Assembly (NCBI RefSeq): GCF_030532965.1
Contig: NZ_JAUNKC010000030.1
Coordinates: 1-38,991 of the forward strand
Direction: 5' to 3'
Origin: Corynebacterium sp.
GTDB taxonomy: Bacteria > Actinomycetota > Actinomycetes > Mycobacteriales > Mycobacteriaceae
Length of the DNA stretch: 38,991 nucleotides
Each line of letters begins with the position of its first letter. The first letter of the stretch is position 1. The notes under the pieces were generated by a model, which was not told the DNA's origin, did no database searches, and worked only from the letters and a program-made list of their open reading frames with translations. Shown one piece after another: positions 8,762 to 16,150 of this stretch. Position numbers and translations under genes: made by a program.

Positions 8762-11458
8762 ATGGCTGAAATGAATCGTGCAGATAAACTGCCCAAAAGT
8801 TGGGAACCGCAAGCAGTAGAAGAGAAGTTGTATCAACAGTGGGTCGACGGGGGATACTTTGTCGCCGATGCCGATTCTGATAAGCCAGCGTTCTCTATTG
8901 TGTTACCACCTCCCAACGTCACCGGGCAGCTGCACATGGGCCACGCCTTGGATCACACGTTAATGGACTGCATCGCTCGACGTAAGCGAATGCAAGGCTA
9001 TGAGGTCTTGTGGTTGCCGGGCATGGACCACGCCGGAATTGCGACCCAGACAAAGGTGGAAGCGCGGCTGAAGGAAACCGAAGGGAAGTCCCGCTGGGAT
9101 TACGATCGGGATGATTTCATCGCGAAGGTGTGGCAGTGGAAAGAGGAGTTTGGCGGCGCCATCGGCAAGCAAATGCGCGCCATCGGTGATTCCGTCGACT
9201 GGTCGCGGGAACGATTTACCCTGGATGACGGGTTATCCCGCGCGGTTACCACGATCTTCAAGCAGCTTTATGATCGCGGTTGGATTTACCGCGCGAACCG
9301 GTTGATCAACTGGTCGCCGATTTTGGAAACGGCTGTTTCCGACATTGAGGTTGTGTACAAGGACGTTGAGGGCGAGTTGGTGTCGATCCGCTACGGTTCG
9401 CTTGACGACGACCAACCGCACGTCGTGGTCGCCACCACCCGGGTGGAAACCATGTTGGGCGACGTGGCAGTTGCGGTGCACCCAGACGACGAACGCTACG
9501 CGGATTTGGTGGGTACCACCTTGCCGCACCCGTTTATTGCCGGGCGCGAGATGGTGGTTGTTGCCGATGATTACGTCGATCCCGAATTCGGAACCGGCGC
9601 GGTGAAGATCACCCCGGCGCATGACCCGAATGACTACGCCTTGGGCTTACGGCATGGGCTGGATATGCCAACCATCATGGACGCAAGCGGAAAGATCGCC
9701 GATACCGGCACCGAATTTGACGGCATGGATCGCTTCGAAGCGCGGGTGAAAATCCGGGAGGCGTTGGCCGACCAAGGGCGAATTGTTGCCGAAAAGCGCC
9801 CCTATATTCACTCGGTTGGGCATTCGGAACGCTCCGGTGAGCCGATTGAGCCACGGCTGTCGTTGCAGTGGTTCGTGAAGGTCGATGAGTTGGCGAAAAT
9901 GGCGGGCGACGCCATCCGCAGCGGGGATACGGTTATTCACCCTAAGTCCGCGGAACCGCGGTATTTCGACTGGGTGGACGACATGCATGATTGGACGATT
10001 TCGCGCCAATTGTGGTGGGGGCACCGGATTCCTATTTGGTACGGGCCAGAGGGAGAGATCGTGTGCGTCGGGCCGGACGAGATTGCACCGGAGGGCTATA
10101 CCCAAGACCCCGACGTTTTGGATACCTGGTTCAGCTCGGCATTGTGGCCGTTTTCCACCATGGGGTGGCCGGATAAAACCCCAGACTTAGCTAAGTTCTA
10201 CCCGACATCCGTGCTGGTCACCGCCTATGACATCCTGTTCTTCTGGGTGGCTCGAATGATGATGTTTGGTACGTTCGCCGCCCAGCAGACACCAGAGGTG
10301 CTTGGCGAAGGAACCGACGGGCGGCCACAGGTGCCATTTACGGATCTGTTCTTGCATGGCCTGGTTCGGGACGAACACGGCCGCAAGATGAGTAAGTCGC
10401 TGGGTAACGGTATCGACCCGATGGATTGGGTGCGTGACTACGGTGCTGACGCGCTGCGCTTTACCTTGGCGCGGGGTGCTAACCCCGGTGTGGATTTGCC
10501 GGTGGGCGAGGATTCCGCCCAGAGCTCCCGTAACTTTGCCACCAAGCTGTTTAACGCCACCCGGTTTGCGCTCATGAACGGCGCGCATACGGGTCAATTG
10601 CCAGCGCGGGAAGAATTAACGGATGCGGATCGGTGGATTCTGGATCGGTTGGAGCAGGTCCGGGTAGAGGTTGATGATTACCTGGATCGGTACCAGTTTG
10701 CCAAGGCAAATGAGGCGTTGTACCAGTTCACCTGGGGTGAGCTGTGCGACTGGTATGTCGAAATTGCCAAGGTGCAAATCCCGCGCGATTTCGAAGCGGC
10801 AACCGAGACGGAACAGCGCCGCGGAATCACAACCCAGATCGTTTTGGGGAATGTGCTTGACGCCGTCCTGCGGTTGTTGCACCCGGCCATGCCGTTTATC
10901 ACCGAGGTTCTGTGGCAGGCCCTGACCGATCAGGAGAGCCTGACCATCGCCGCGTGGCCGGACGCCGCGCTTACCAACGGCGGTGCGGCCGCCGATGAGT
11001 TGGCGGCCCGGCGCATGGCGGACGTCGAAAAGCTCGTAACCGAGCTGCGTCGGTTCCGCTCCGATCAAGGAGTAAAACCAAGCCAAAAGGTGCCAGCAGC
11101 GATCGACTTCGCGGCCGCGGATTTGGCGGACCAAGAAGAGGTCGTCCGATCCTTGGCCAAGGTGGATGTCCCGGCCGCCGACTTCGCGGCTTCCGCGACC
11201 ATCGAGGTGCGGCTGAGCACCGCGACCATCGAGGTTTCGTTGGACACCTCGGGCACCGTGGATAAGGAAGCTGAACGCAAGCGGCTAGAAAAGGACCTGG
11301 CGGCGGCGCAGAAGGAACTCGACGGAACCACGAAGAAGCTGGCCAACGAGGCGTTTTTGAGCAAGGCTCCTGCGGCTGTGGTGGACAAGATTAAGGCGCG
11401 GCAGCAGATTGCCACGGAAGAAGTTGCCCGAATTACCGCCCGACTTGGGGAACTATAA
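8762..11458 (+). CDS. valS: Valyl-tRNA synthetase
   Basis: This class I synthetase charges tRNA-Val. From the ATG at 8762 it has 898 residues, the usual length. The HMGH signature is at residues 58-61 and KMSKS at 542-546. The editing domain lies between them, the anticodon-binding domain follows, and the C-terminal ~70 residues form the coiled-coil arm with a [13 protein letters not shown] segment. An upstream in-frame extension to 8705 adds 19 residues that do not resemble the family, so I prefer 8762. No good Shine-Dalgarno is visible and TAAGAT stands 9 bases before the ATG, so a leaderless message is possible. folC overlaps the stop by one base. Confidence 0.95.
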   Translation: MAEMNRADKLPKSWEPQAVEEKLYQQWVDGGYFVADADSDKPAFSIVLPPPNVTGQLHMGHALDHTLMDCIARRKRMQGYEVLWLPGMDHAGIATQTKVEARLKETEGKSRWDYDRDDFIAKVWQWKEEFGGAIGKQMRAIGDSVDWSRERFTLDDGLSRAVTTIFKQLYDRGWIYRANRLINWSPILETAVSDIEVVYKDVEGELVSIRYGSLDDDQPHVVVATTRVETMLGDVAVAVHPDDERYADLVGTTLPHPFIAGREMVVVADDYVDPEFGTGAVKITPAHDPNDYALGLRHGLDMPTIMDASGKIADTGTEFDGMDRFEARVKIREALADQGRIVAEKRPYIHSVGHSERSGEPIEPRLSLQWFVKVDELAKMAGDAIRSGDTVIHPKSAEPRYFDWVDDMHDWTISRQLWWGHRIPIWYGPEGEIVCVGPDEIAPEGYTQDPDVLDTWFSSALWPFSTMGWPDKTPDLAKFYPTSVLVTAYDILFFWVARMMMFGTFAAQQTPEVLGEGTDGRPQVPFTDLFLHGLVRDEHGRKMSKSLGNGIDPMDWVRDYGADALRFTLARGANPGVDLPVGEDSAQSSRNFATKLFNATRFALMNGAHTGQLPAREELTDADRWILDRLEQVRVEVDDYLDRYQFAKANEALYQFTWGELCDWYVEIAKVQIPRDFEAATETEQRRGITTQIVLGNVLDAVLRLLHPAMPFITEVLWQALTDQESLTIAAWPDAALTNGGAAADELAARRMADVEKLVTELRRFRSDQGVKPSQKVPAAIDFAAADLADQEEVVRSLAKVDVPAADFAASATIEVRLSTATIEVSLDTSGTVDKEAERKRLEKDLAAAQKELDGTTKKLANEAFLSKAPAAVVDKIKARQQIATEEVARITARLGEL

Positions 11459-12948
11459 TGGATGAGCTCAATCTAGGGGAAGTGACCCTGGGCAACGGTG
11501 GGCTGAGTTTGCCTATCGACGCCAGTGGGGACGTCGAAAAGCCAGCACCGGTGGAAATTACCCCGGCTGACCTTGCCGCATTGGCGGAAGTCGAAGCGGA
11601 ATTGGACACCCGGTGGAACGAAACCACCATCGACCCCACGCTGTCGCGGATGGAACTGCTGATGGATGTGTTGGGACACCCCGAGCGGGCATTCCCCGCG
11701 ATCCATGTCGCCGGAACCAACGGTAAAACCTCCACGGTCCGCATGATCGAATCTTTGATGCGGGCGTTTCATCGCCGTACCGGGCGCACCACTAGCCCGC
11801 ACCTGCAATTGGTCACCGAGCGCATCGCCATCGACGGCGTGCCGATTCACCCGCGCGATTACGTGCGGGTATGGCAGGAGATCAAACCGTATGTGGAGAT
11901 GGCCGATAACGAGAGCATCAAGCAAGGCGGGCCGAGACTGTCGAAGTTTGAAGTGCTCACCGCGATGGCGTACGCCGCCTTCGCCGACGCCCCGGTCGAT
12001 GTTGCGATCATCGAAGTGGGACTCGGCGGCCGGTGGGACGCCACCAATGTCATCAATGCTGATGTTGCGGTGATTACCCCGGTCGGGGTGGATCACACTG
12101 AGTACCTTGGCGATACCATTGAAGAAATTGCGGCGGAGAAAGCGGGAATTATCAAACCCCGGTGGGATCTGTCTGATCTATTATCCCCGCCCGACAACGT
12201 GGCGATTATCGGCGAGCAAACGCCGGAGGCAATGGCCGTGATCTTGGAACAAGCGGTGAAAGCGGATGCCTCGGTTGCCCGCAGCGGCGTGGAATTTGGA
12301 GTCACCGAATCCGCGATCGCGGTGGGCGGGCAAATGCTCACCTTAAACGGCTTAGCCGGTGAATACCCGGATATTTTCTTACCGCTATCGGGCGAGCATC
12401 AGGCGCGCAACGCCGCCACCGCGCTGGCTGCGGTTGAAGCGTTCTTCGGCGCGGGCCCAGGCCGCAGCTTGGACCTTGACACGGTGCGCGAAGGCTTTGC
12501 GACGGTGGAAAGCCCGGGCCGCTTGGAACGAGTCCGCACCGCACCCACGGTATTCATCGATGCAGCCCACAATCCGCACGGGGCCGCCGCATTAGGGGCC
12601 GCATTGGATCGCGACTTTGACTTCGGTCGCCTCATTGGTGTCGTTGCGGTGCTTGGCGATAAAGATGCCCGAAACATTCTGCTGGCCTTAGAGCCCTATT
12701 GCGCGGAAATCGTAGTGACGCAAAACACCAGTCCACGGGCGTTGCCGGTGGCGGAGCTGGCGGATTACGCGCAGGAGATTTTTGGGGAAGAACGGGTCCA
12801 CGTCGCGGCAAATCTGCCCGGCGCCATCGAGCTTGCGGTGGGACTAGCTGAAGACACCGACATTCAATCCGGGGCCGGCGTTATTGTCACCGGATCGGTA
12901 GTAACCGCCGGTGAAGCCCGCACTCTGTTTGGAAAGGAACCAGCATGA
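11458..12948 (+). CDS. folC: Folylpolyglutamate synthase / dihydrofolate synthase
   Basis: FolC adds glutamate to dihydropteroate or folates by an ATP-driven Mur-ligase-type reaction in the cytosol. The 496-residue protein has the P-loop GTNGKTS (86-92), the folate-loop TSPHL (112-116), the Mur-ligase motif EVGLGGRWDATNV (186-198) and the C-terminal DAAHNPHG. The first ~50 residues are an acidic extension seen in corynebacterial FolC. The start overlaps the valS stop (TAATG), and the next gene overlaps its own stop (ATGA), so valS-folC-DUF4233 is one translationally coupled operon. Confidence 0.95.
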   Translation: MDELNLGEVTLGNGGLSLPIDASGDVEKPAPVEITPADLAALAEVEAELDTRWNETTIDPTLSRMELLMDVLGHPERAFPAIHVAGTNGKTSTVRMIESLMRAFHRRTGRTTSPHLQLVTERIAIDGVPIHPRDYVRVWQEIKPYVEMADNESIKQGGPRLSKFEVLTAMAYAAFADAPVDVAIIEVGLGGRWDATNVINADVAVITPVGVDHTEYLGDTIEEIAAEKAGIIKPRWDLSDLLSPPDNVAIIGEQTPEAMAVILEQAVKADASVARSGVEFGVTESAIAVGGQMLTLNGLAGEYPDIFLPLSGEHQARNAATALAAVEAFFGAGPGRSLDLDTVREGFATVESPGRLERVRTAPTVFIDAAHNPHGAAALGAALDRDFDFGRLIGVVAVLGDKDARNILLALEPYCAEIVVTQNTSPRALPVAELADYAQEIFGEERVHVAANLPGAIELAVGLAEDTDIQSGAGVIVTGSVVTAGEARTLFGKEPA

Positions 12949-13367
12949 GTAGTTCCGAAACCGTGGAATACGGGCCGTTGGGCCCAGGCCATGAACCCGT
13001 AAAAGACCCGATGAAGGGGTTGCGCGGGGTAATGGCGGGCGCGATGATGATGCAGTCGATCACCTTCTACTTGGTGCTCACGGTGATCCTTCGGGTCGAT
13101 AACGGCGCGCATTGGACCACCTTCAACTGGGTGAGCGTGACAGCTTTGGCGACCGTGATGCTGATTATGAGCTTTATGCAAGGCAAACCCTGGGCGATCA
13201 AAGCGAATATTGCTATTCAGGTTCTCGCACTGTGCGGCTTCTATATTCACATCTCCATGGGAATTGTCGCGGTGCTATTTGCCCTGGTGTGGTGGTATAT
13301 CCTCTATCTGCGCCGGAACTTATTGGAACGCATGAAACGCGGTTTGCTTACTACGCAGCACATGTAG
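12945..13367 (+). CDS. DUF4233-like small membrane protein
   Basis: This 140-residue protein has an ~25-residue soluble N-terminus containing PMKGLRGVMAGAM, then about four closely spaced hydrophobic segments between residues 30 and 130. It ends with a basic cytoplasmic tail rich in Arg. A small membrane protein directly after folC, with overlapping start and stop, is a conserved actinobacterial arrangement annotated as DUF4233. Its function is not established; linkage to folate metabolism is inference from the coupling only. Confidence 0.8.
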   Translation: MSSSETVEYGPLGPGHEPVKDPMKGLRGVMAGAMMMQSITFYLVLTVILRVDNGAHWTTFNWVSVTALATVMLIMSFMQGKPWAIKANIAIQVLALCGFYIHISMGIVAVLFALVWWYILYLRRNLLERMKRGLLTTQHM

Positions 13368-13374
13368 GTATAAA
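13344..13374 (+). promoter_or_regulatory. Probable leaderless ndk promoter
   Basis: TTGCTT (13344-13349) and TATAAA (13369-13374) are 19 bases apart, and the ndk ATG begins only 11 bases after the -10. The transcript would start within a few bases of the ATG. No Shine-Dalgarno is present, which agrees. Confidence 0.5.
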
Positions 13375-13384
13375 CTGATTAACC

Positions 13385-13795
13385 ATGACTGAACGTACCT
13401 TGATTCTGATTAAGCCAGACGGCGTTGCTTCTGGCCATGTTGGTGAAATCATCGCTCGGATCGAGCGCAAAGGCCTCAAGCTTGTCGCATTGGACCTCCG
13501 GGTTGCCGATCGCGAGACCGCTGAAAAACACTACGCTGAGCACGCCGACAAGCCCTTCTTCGGTGAACTCGTTGAGTTCATCACCTCCGCACCGCTCGTT
13601 GCTGGTGTAGTGGAGGGCCCACGGGCTATCGATGCATGGCGGCAGCTGGCTGGCGGCACCGACCCAGTGGCAAAGGCAACCCCAGGCACCATCCGGGGCG
13701 ATTTCGCTTTGAACGTTGCTGAAAACGTGGTTCACGGTTCGGATTCCGAAGAATCTGCCGCCCGGGAAATCAGCATCTGGTTCCCTAACCTTTAA
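13385..13795 (+). CDS. ndk: Nucleoside diphosphate kinase
   Basis: Ndk equalises nucleoside triphosphate pools by passing phosphate through a histidine. The 136-residue protein begins [13 protein letters not shown], the family signature. The catalytic His117 is in NVVHGSDS, followed by the usual EISIWFP tail. Length is typical. The absence of a Shine-Dalgarno and the -10 element 11 bases upstream point to leaderless translation. A 13-bp hairpin lies just downstream. Confidence 0.97.
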   Translation: MTERTLILIKPDGVASGHVGEIIARIERKGLKLVALDLRVADRETAEKHYAEHADKPFFGELVEFITSAPLVAGVVEGPRAIDAWRQLAGGTDPVAKATPGTIRGDFALNVAENVVHGSDSEESAAREISIWFPNL

Positions 13796-13810
13796 AAGCC
13801 TCCTTAGCTG

Positions 13811-13845
13811 TCCCGCTGTTCGCTGCTTGATTGCGAACAGCGGGA
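13811..13845 (+). terminator. Hairpin downstream of ndk
   Basis: TCCCGCTGTTCGC (13811-13823) and GCGAACAGCGGGA (13833-13845) form a perfect 13-bp stem. Only a weak T tract follows, so termination efficiency is uncertain. Confidence 0.65.
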
Positions 13846-14492
13846 TTCGCGCGTTTTGGGGGCGTTTCTGAAGTTCCAGTGGCCCTGGAAATCCTTTTAG
13901 TATTCGCGTGATTCTGATAGTTCTGTTGGGGGTGTCACAAGCTGAATGCTTAATGTGGTGGCCTGGGGTTTGGTGATGGGGCAGTGACTTTTCCTGTACC
14001 GATTACCCCTGGGCTAGGCGTCACGGATCCCACTACACAAGAGCAGGCGGGAGGGGTGAATGTGCCCCAACTCGACTTATTCGTCTCCCCGGCCACGAAA
14101 TCAGCCGCCGATTCGCGAAAAGGTCGAGATGGCCCTCCGAAGTCGGTAGGACCTGACTCGTCTAACTGCATGCTTTCCATGTTTTAAGTCCCGGGAACTC
14201 CAGTATTAGGGCGATGTATCTTTGGGCACTAGCTCGCCCGCGGTTTTTAATCGTGCTGAGGGCAGTGAGATTTGCGTGGTGTGGGGTGCTGTGAACGGAA
14301 GGTGGGAGGGGTAGTGGTGAGTCAATCGATTGGCGGAGGGAATCCAATAATGTAATGCTTATCGTCGATTTGGCCAATATATAGTTGTGAGTTAAGTTAT
14401 TCTCAGTTTAGTTCTGGTTGTTTTGGTGGGATTTGCGCAGCTAACCTGCAAAATCCGCGCGAGTGAAGCCATCCGAGAGGAGGAAAGTGGAT
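13846..14492. other. Long intergenic stretch without a supported gene
   Basis: About 650 bases hold no frame with both a ribosome binding site and a recognisable product. A GTG-started plus-strand frame of 67 codons (13984-14187) and an opposed frame on the minus strand (13950-14180) cover the same stretch; neither looks like a protein family. The last 120 bases turn AT-rich, as expected for the promoter of the next gene. Confidence 0.5.
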
Positions 14493-15011
14493 ATGGAGGC
14501 GAACACAGTGACGACACCACGCCGAAAATTCGATCCGGTTGCGGCTATCGCTGGTGGGGTGTGGCTGGCATTTGGGTGTTCCACCCTGCTGCCCGTTATT
14601 GCCAATATCGCCGCACCAGTGACTCAAGCGGGTGCGTTGGCGATTTGGGTTTTGTTCTGTGTCGTCTACATTCTCGGATTTGGCTTCGATGGCTATAACC
14701 ATGGAAGTAACCGGTGGGCGATCGGTAACGTGACGGTTCTGATGGGACTTGCGCTTTCCCTCTGGGGGTTGATCGGCGACGTCGCGATCATCACCGTCAC
14801 CTACATCACGGCCGCATTCATTTTCGCATTGCCGCAGATGCTGGCGTCCATCAGTATCGGTGCGGTAATCACCGTGACAACCAGCATGTTATGCATGGTC
14901 TATCTGCCAGACGTTGGCCGGTTTACGATCTTGCCGCTCTGGATCGCGTTTTTCTCCGTCTCGCTGGCTCGGTGCGCTGTGGAGTTTGGCCGCGAACGAA
15001 GTCTCGCGTAG
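14493..15011 (+). CDS. Integral membrane protein, possibly a lone sensor domain
   Basis: AGGAGG (14478-14483) stands 9 bases before the ATG at 14493, which fixes the start and gives 172 residues. After a short polar N-terminus there are about five hydrophobic segments (roughly residues 17-38, 46-60, 72-92, 96-128 and 140-155). The protein ends CAVEFGRERSLA. In NarL-type histidine kinases an N-terminal membrane domain of this size is followed by a similar RERxxLA segment leading into the dimerisation helix, but here a stop comes at that point. It may be a truncated or reduced sensor; a plain small membrane protein is equally possible. It converges on the anti-sigma gene with a 4-base gap. Confidence 0.65.
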   Translation: MEANTVTTPRRKFDPVAAIAGGVWLAFGCSTLLPVIANIAAPVTQAGALAIWVLFCVVYILGFGFDGYNHGSNRWAIGNVTVLMGLALSLWGLIGDVAIITVTYITAAFIFALPQMLASISIGAVITVTTSMLCMVYLPDVGRFTILPLWIAFFSVSLARCAVEFGRERSLA

Positions 15012-15015
15012 CGGA

Positions 15016-15738
15016 TTAAAGGCCGTAATCCACAAGGATGCCGCCGGTAGGGGCCTCGCTGCCGGTCTCGGGCTCTTCGCTGAGCATAATGCGAGTGGTG
15101 CCAGGCGCGGCGGGCATCCACGTTCCGGTTTCCGAAGGGGTGACCATCCCGGCCGAGGACACCACACCCTCGTGATTCGTGGTCCACATCTGAATGCCAA
15201 TACCCGGTGGTGGGGTGGGGAAGCCGGTGACAAATAAGCCAGCGTGCCCCATTGAAGCTGAGGAGTGAATTTCCCCTTTAGCCCCATAGACATCAATGAT
15301 CTGAACCTGGGCATCTTCGGCTGCCGTTATCGCCTCAAGCGTTACGGCCTCTGGCGCGGGTTCGGAAATAACCTCAGTTTCGGTGACTTCAGTGACCTCC
15401 GTGTCGGTCGGTATCGGGTCGACAAAAGTGATCGGAGGAATCGACACTGGTTCAGGCTGCAACTGGGAGCTCAGCTCCGCAGCGGCCTGATCGTCGTTTC
15501 GCATTTCTTCAAAGATATATAAGCCACTACTTAATGCGAGGACGCCGCAGGCAGCCGCTATCGCGAACCACAGGTTGCCCCGATTGGGCTTAGTGGCAGG
15601 CACGGAATCGTCAGCGGTACCAGCTTCGTTGGGCTCTGAAGCGGCTTCGGATTCTGGTTCGTTATCGGGTGAGAAGAGCAAGGTGTGTACCAGATCATCG
15701 AAAACGGGGGTGTCACCATTTCGGTGCGGTTCCTGCAT
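15016..15738 (-). CDS. RskA-like anti-sigma factor
   Basis: The ATG at 15738, preceded by AAAGGG, gives 240 residues. Residues 1-50 are acidic and cytoplasmic and may be a degenerate anti-sigma domain. One membrane segment (about 55-78) has positive residues before it, so the N-terminus stays inside. A Thr/Glu/Val-rich spacer follows. The C-terminal ~80 residues carry the RskA pattern: GIGIQMWTTNHEG, SSAGMVTP and a closing EPETGSEAPTGG. RskA proteins hold an ECF sigma factor at the membrane until proteolysis frees it. No sigma gene is present on either side, which is unusual. A 6-bp inverted repeat (15756-15774) lies just upstream. Confidence 0.7.
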   Translation of the reverse strand: MQEPHRNGDTPVFDDLVHTLLFSPDNEPESEAASEPNEAGTADDSVPATKPNRGNLWFAIAAACGVLALSSGLYIFEEMRNDDQAAAELSSQLQPEPVSIPPITFVDPIPTDTEVTEVTETEVISEPAPEAVTLEAITAAEDAQVQIIDVYGAKGEIHSSASMGHAGLFVTGFPTPPPGIGIQMWTTNHEGVVSSAGMVTPSETGTWMPAAPGTTRIMLSEEPETGSEAPTGGILVDYGL

Positions 15739-16150
15739 GCTCTCACCCTTTCTTAATTTACATACCAGGTAAATATTAGTTGTAGCAGGTTGCGCGGAAA
15801 CCATGTCGGAGCGATCCCCAAACACTACCCCCGGAACGAATAAAATTGATGCGAATATATCACTATCCGGTGAAGCATTCCGCCCCGCAACTAGCCCCAT
15901 TGTGGGACGTGGAAAGCTAGAACCTGAGAAAACCACACAGTTTTCATTCGCAGACACGGCAGATAGTGGTTTACTGCATAAGCTAACCGCTTTGTGAAAC
16001 AATGGGATGGTGCGTGCCCAAGAGGAAAATCACAAAAATGCGTTGGCACCACACACAACTTCATAGTCACAAACCACAACAGAAGCATTTTGCGAGGCTG
16101 ACTTTCAGGCGCCCGAAATGCTTGTAAAAAACCTATGCCAGGAGAACATA
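15739..16150. other. Divergent intergenic region before rne
   Basis: It must hold the promoters of the anti-sigma gene and rne. ATTTAC (15756-15761) and GTAAAT (15769-15774) form a short inverted repeat 18-36 bases before the anti-sigma start and could be an operator. No promoter can be placed with confidence, and no gene was seen. Confidence 0.45.

Noticed and set aside
13950..14187. Opposed frames of 67 and 76 codons in the ndk-downstream gap
   Set aside because: No ribosome binding site, no recognisable family, and the two frames overlap each other; composition reads like chance frames in GC-rich DNA.
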